Positions 31,715 to 34,683 of a stretch of 34,683 bases of DNA are shown in pieces (the first letter of the stretch is position 1; the number at the start of each line of letters is the position of its first letter). Where the stretch lies: contig WHUZ01000197.1 in NCBI GenBank assembly GCA_015179045.1, forward strand, positions 1-34,683, written 5' to 3'. The notes under the pieces are model-generated. The model was not told the origin of the DNA and did not search any database. It worked only from the letters and a program-made list of their open reading frames with translations. A program made the position numbers and the translations under genes. Source of the DNA: Kalaharituber pfeilii. Its lineage: Eukaryota > Ascomycota > Pezizomycetes > Pezizales > Pezizaceae.

Positions 31715-32556
31715 ATTATTTACAGCTCAATGTAACAGGTATGGCAGGCCTTCTCGGCAGCGCAATCTGCTGCAGAATAAGCACTGTTAATAGGTATAGC
31801 AGCCTCTCTCACCAGTATATGATATAATAATATAAGCTCAACCTAATAGGTATAGCAGACCCTCTCGACAGTACTCAATATACTACAGAATAAGTTCTAT
31901 TAGTAGGGATGGCAGCCTCTCTCACTGGCACATGATATAGTAATATGAGCTCAGTTTAATAGGTATAGCAGGCCCTCTTGATAGTGCTTAATATAAGCTC
32001 TATTAATAGGTATAGCAGGCTCTCTTGATAGCTCATGATATGGTAATATGAGCTCAGTTAATAGATATAGTAGGTCCCGCTCGATAGCATAATATGCTAT
32101 AGGACAAGGTCTTTTAACAGGTATAGCAGGCCCTCTTGGTAGCATGATATAATATAGAATAAGTACTATTAATAGGCATGGCAGTCCCTCTCACTAGTGT
32201 ATAATATGGTAATATGAGCTCAGCTTAATAGGTATAGCAGGCTGTCTCGATAGTACTTAATATACTACAGAATAAGCTCTATTAATAAGTATAGTAGGCC
32301 TTCTCGATAGTACTCAATATACTATAGAATGAGCTCTATACATAAGTATAGTAGGCCTTCTTAATAGTATACAATAGAGTAACATGAGTTTAATTAATAG
32401 GTATAGCAAGTCCCTCTCAATGGTATAATATACTACAGAATAAGGTCTTTTAACAGGTATGGCAGAACCTCTCAATGACATGCAATATGTTACAGAATAT
32501 ACTTTATTAAGAGGTATCAAGATATACTATACCAAGTAGAATTTGATAGGTACAGT
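31715..32556 (-). repeat. 57-bp satellite array, right arm (about 15 units, inverted)
   Basis: The plus strand repeats AATAGGTATAGCAGGCCCTC, TCGATAGTACTCAATATACT and ACAGAATAAGCTCTATT, the reverse complement of the 28050-29090 unit. Variants with ATGATATAGTAATATGAGCTC alternate, as in the left arm. The two arms could pair over about 800 bp across a 2.6-kb loop. The open frames 31951-32145 and 32314-32520 are the repeat read as protein. Confidence 0.9.
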
Positions 32557-33066
32557 AAGCTGTTGTAGTAAGATGTAGCAAAATGGGCTATATTATATGT
32601 GGAAGCTAGAGCCATAGGATGATAGATAATAGCACAGCATACTAAGATGATAAAAGAGTATCTGTATATAGATTACAATAGCTAAAAATATATAATCAGT
32701 TCTCAAAATGAGTATAGCATTTATAGTGACTAGTACTGTTATGATTACTTTAGTAGCTAGCCTATCTACAGTAGATAGCTTTATATTTGTATAGGTCCCT
32801 ATGCTGATATTGAGAGTAAGTATACTATAATATTGAAAGGTATTATTAAGTGTATCTTAGAAGTATTGGTAGGTAGTGAATTTGGTTATATTAGGGGTAG
32901 TAGAGTATAGTAAGTGAGTGTATTATATGTAGAGGAGTACAATGTAATTTCTTGAATATACTAGGCATTCTAGGATATAATACAATTTGTTAATTATACT
33001 GGGTGCTTTGAAGTGGAAGGTTAAGTTTCTAAATATGCTTAAGACACTAAGGATACTTAGATCAAT
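32557..33066. other. Right subterminal part of H: no recognisable gene
   Basis: AT-rich single-copy-looking sequence between the satellite arm and the TIR. A plus-strand frame around 32770-32890 (GPYADIESKYTIILKGIIKC, ILEVLVGSEFGYIRGS) is coding-like over about 40 codons but unidentified. The last 80 bp or so align with the right end of H2 at 3586-3703. Confidence 0.45.
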
Positions 33067-33118
33067 TGCTACACTCAGGGTGGGGCAATTACACTTAGCA
33101 GAAAAATTGTTTTTACTA
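33067..33118. repeat. Right terminal inverted repeat of element H
   Basis: It ends GCAGAAAAATTGTTTTTACTA, the inverse of the left end at 11790. The next 8 bases, ATATATAC (33119-33126), are the right copy of the LINE-derived target duplication, and LINE-2 sequence continues directly (TATTGCCTCCACTCTTCTAG). Confidence 0.8.
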
Positions 33119-34683
33119 ATATATACTATTGCCTCCACTCTTCTAGCTTCTAGAACTCAACCCTATGCTCTTTTACCTTCTAGAACTTGACTCTAGTAAA
33201 GAAATTCTTTAAAATATTATACTTCTTCCTATTCTCTGTTTTTCTTTTCTACACCTTTTCCATGTTGCTCTACTTCTCAAAACCTTCTAGGCAATTCTTC
33301 TGGCTTCTACATTAGAAAGTGAGATGCTCTCCTATTTGCACCTCCCTACACCTGTACCTATTCAATTCTGCCACTCTTAGCTTCTTCAACCATCTAGCAT
33401 ACCTTCCTCACTCCAGTCATAATGCAATAAAGTTTAATATTACTACTCTACTTCACTTAATAACCTTTCTTCCTCCCAAGCTCCCCACTTCTCTCTTTTC
33501 CTTCCTTTATACCTTCATCCTCTAGCACACTTTACTTTTAGTAGCTACCTCCTTTTCCTATATTACCATCTCCTTCTTTGTCCACTCATCTACCTTCTTA
33601 TTTTCTGTGATTCGGATATGAGCCTTGACCTATAGTAGCTTTGTATCTCTTCTCTTCTTCTTCCTCCTCACTACCATATCTACTATCTTTCTCACATCCT
33701 CAGTCTTTCCCTTTCCTTCCTTACCTACTTTCTGAATTGCTATAATAGCAGCTTCTGAGTCTAAGCAAACTAGAACCAATATATCCTCTTATATACTTTC
33801 CAGTACCCTTCTCACTTCTATTACCTTCCTGTCAAAAACTGTCACTGTTCTCTCTACTACCTCTACTACTACTACTGATCTCCCTCATATTTCTGCTTCC
33901 ACCTTACTATTCTTGATCTTACTACCATTCAAGAAAAGTACTGCCCTCCCTCTTCCAGCTTTCTCAACTAAGGTCTTCTACTCTTCTCTTCCCCCTTTCT
34001 TTCTTTTCAGCATTACTGCAGTCTCCACCTCCACCTTTTTATATTGTCCTCCCTACAAGATCTTCTCCTCCTTCGTGAACCTTACCTACTAACCTTGTCA
34101 GTAGTCCAGTACTGCTTCATTCCTATCAATTCGGCTACTGCCTACTACACCCCCCAGTCTCTCTAGTTTCTTATATCTTCTTCTCTTTTCTTACTCTCTA
34201 TCTCAAAGTTACCTATACAAAGCTCTGCCAGCTCTGATGATGCCTTTACCTTCTAGATGATTACCCTCACTTGCATACTATCTAGGACCGTCTCTATGTC
34301 TTCCACTCCACAAACTGTATTCACCCCTTCCACTCTAGTACCTCTGTCCCCTTTAGTTGTTCTCTTTAAAACTTATAGCTGTAATCACTCTATCTCCTTC
34401 TTCTACTTCTTTTGGTCTCTCTACCTGATCTCACTCCTCCATATTACTACTGCCCTTACCATCTCAGTATACACCTGCTACCATCTCTATGGTGACATCT
34501 CCCAGTCCTAGTTTTCCAGTTCTAATAGTATTCCTACCAGCCTCCTCACTCTACTTAGCCTATTTCGCCAATACATACTAAAGATCAGTTTTTCATCAAA
34601 AATAACTCTCAGCTACTTCAGTATCTCCTGCTTCTTCTTCTATCTCTTCCTTACTCTAAAAGTTATTATCTCTTACTTCGACT
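33119..34683 (-). mobile_element. LINE-2, ORF2 3' part (runs off the right edge)
   Basis: On the minus strand this aligns with LINE-1 from about 18400 to 19796: the C-terminal part of RT, RNase H, the CCHC region and the start of the 3' UTR (TTCTAGAAGCTAGAAGAGTG). The 3' UTR breaks off at H and resumes at 11789. RNase H reads VLFLNGSK where LINE-1 has FFSDGSK, so the first catalytic Asp is Asn (codon 33929-33927). KLL*VKAHIRITENKKVDE at about 33650-33590 is the last RNase H motif with a Trp now TAG. The pyrimidine-rich plus strand gives several long shadow frames. Confidence 0.88.

Larger units (their letters stand above)
11790..33118. mobile_element. Element H: large hAT-like TIR element with inverted satellite arrays, split by gypsy A
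   Basis: The left end (plus) TAGTAAAAATAATTTTTTCT and the reverse complement of the right end TAGTAAAAACAATTTTTCTG are inverted copies. Weaker similarity continues to about 50 bp. The flanks are both LINE-2. LINE-1 shows that CTATGTGC (reverse complement of 19789-19796) lies at the junction, and it appears on both sides as CTATGCAT (11782-11789) and ATATATAC (33119-33126). An 8-bp duplication and a TAG/CAG terminus fit the hAT superfamily. Removing gypsy A and one TGAAG leaves about 5.7 kb, which still contains element C. I found no transposase motif, so it is non-autonomous or too decayed to read. The superfamily is an inference; the TIR and duplication are seen. Confidence 0.75.

Noticed and set aside
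28050..32556. CRISPR-like array
   Set aside because: Units are contiguous, degenerate and 57 bp long with no unique spacers, in a eukaryotic transposon context.
28005..32560. The satellite arms as the true termini of a separate foldback transposon
   Set aside because: The outer edges of the arms have no target duplication I can see, whereas the TIRs at 11790 and 33118 are flanked by duplicated LINE sequence; the arms are better read as internal to H.
33319..34511. Plus-strand open frames at 33319-33525 and 34257-34511
   Set aside because: Antisense of LINE-2 ORF2; the first has the same shadow peptide as 19294-19602 opposite LINE-1.

Overview
This is a repeat-only stretch of a nuclear fungal genome, most likely a filamentous ascomycete (Pezizomycotina). 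The evidence is chromodomain Ty3/gypsy elements, a Tad-type LINE with a C-terminal RNase H domain, and decay that looks like repeat-induced point mutation (RIP): retroelement reading frames are kept over kilobases but interrupted mainly by TAG and TAA, and paired repeats differ mostly by C-to-T and G-to-A, with much TpA. I found no intact host gene, no confident tRNA or rRNA gene and no CRISPR array. The longest open frames are antisense shadows of purine-rich LINE sequence. No statistic was computed; everything comes from reading and hand alignment.

The window can be read as a nest of elements. (1) The outermost is a LINE on the minus strand (LINE-2). Its 3' end lies at about 4924-4983, its 3' UTR continues at 11489-11789, and its ORF2 resumes at 33119 and runs off the right edge. 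(2) A chromovirus (gypsy B, 4984-11483, minus, LTRs of about 502 bp, TSD ATGAT/ATAAT) sits in that 3' UTR. (3) A terminal-inverted-repeat element H (11790-33118, hAT-like, with an 8-bp overlap of LINE sequence at its two ends) split the same LINE. (4) Inside H is a second gypsy family, A (12390-28004, plus, two 740-bp LTRs, exact TSD TGAAG). (5) Inside gypsy A, between RNase H and integrase, lie a second LINE copy (LINE-1, about 17180-20033, plus) and about 6 kb of unassigned DNA 'X' (about 20030-26050). X holds decayed gene-like stretches, tandem repeats, a probable tRNA-derived SINE and a less mutated island. (6) H also carries a small TIR element C (29550-30379).

Left of LINE-2, positions 1-3580 are the 5' part of another gypsy A copy on the minus strand, inserted about 120 bp from the right end of another H-type element (end at 3703). 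Positions 3704-4923 hold a decayed single-frame ORF of unknown function.

The most unusual object is H. Without nested insertions it is about 5.7 kb. It has TIRs of about 50 bp, a 59-bp minisatellite near its left end, and two long 57-bp satellite arrays in inverted orientation (28050-29090 and 31715-32556) around a core with further inverted arrays. I saw no transposase in it. A single unit of the 57-bp satellite also lies in the 3' UTR of LINE-2.

Nothing here looks able to function now. Protease, reverse transcriptase and RNase H catalytic residues are visibly lost in several copies, and both gypsy A copies share a small deletion in the reverse transcriptase active-site box, which suggests the family spread while already defective.
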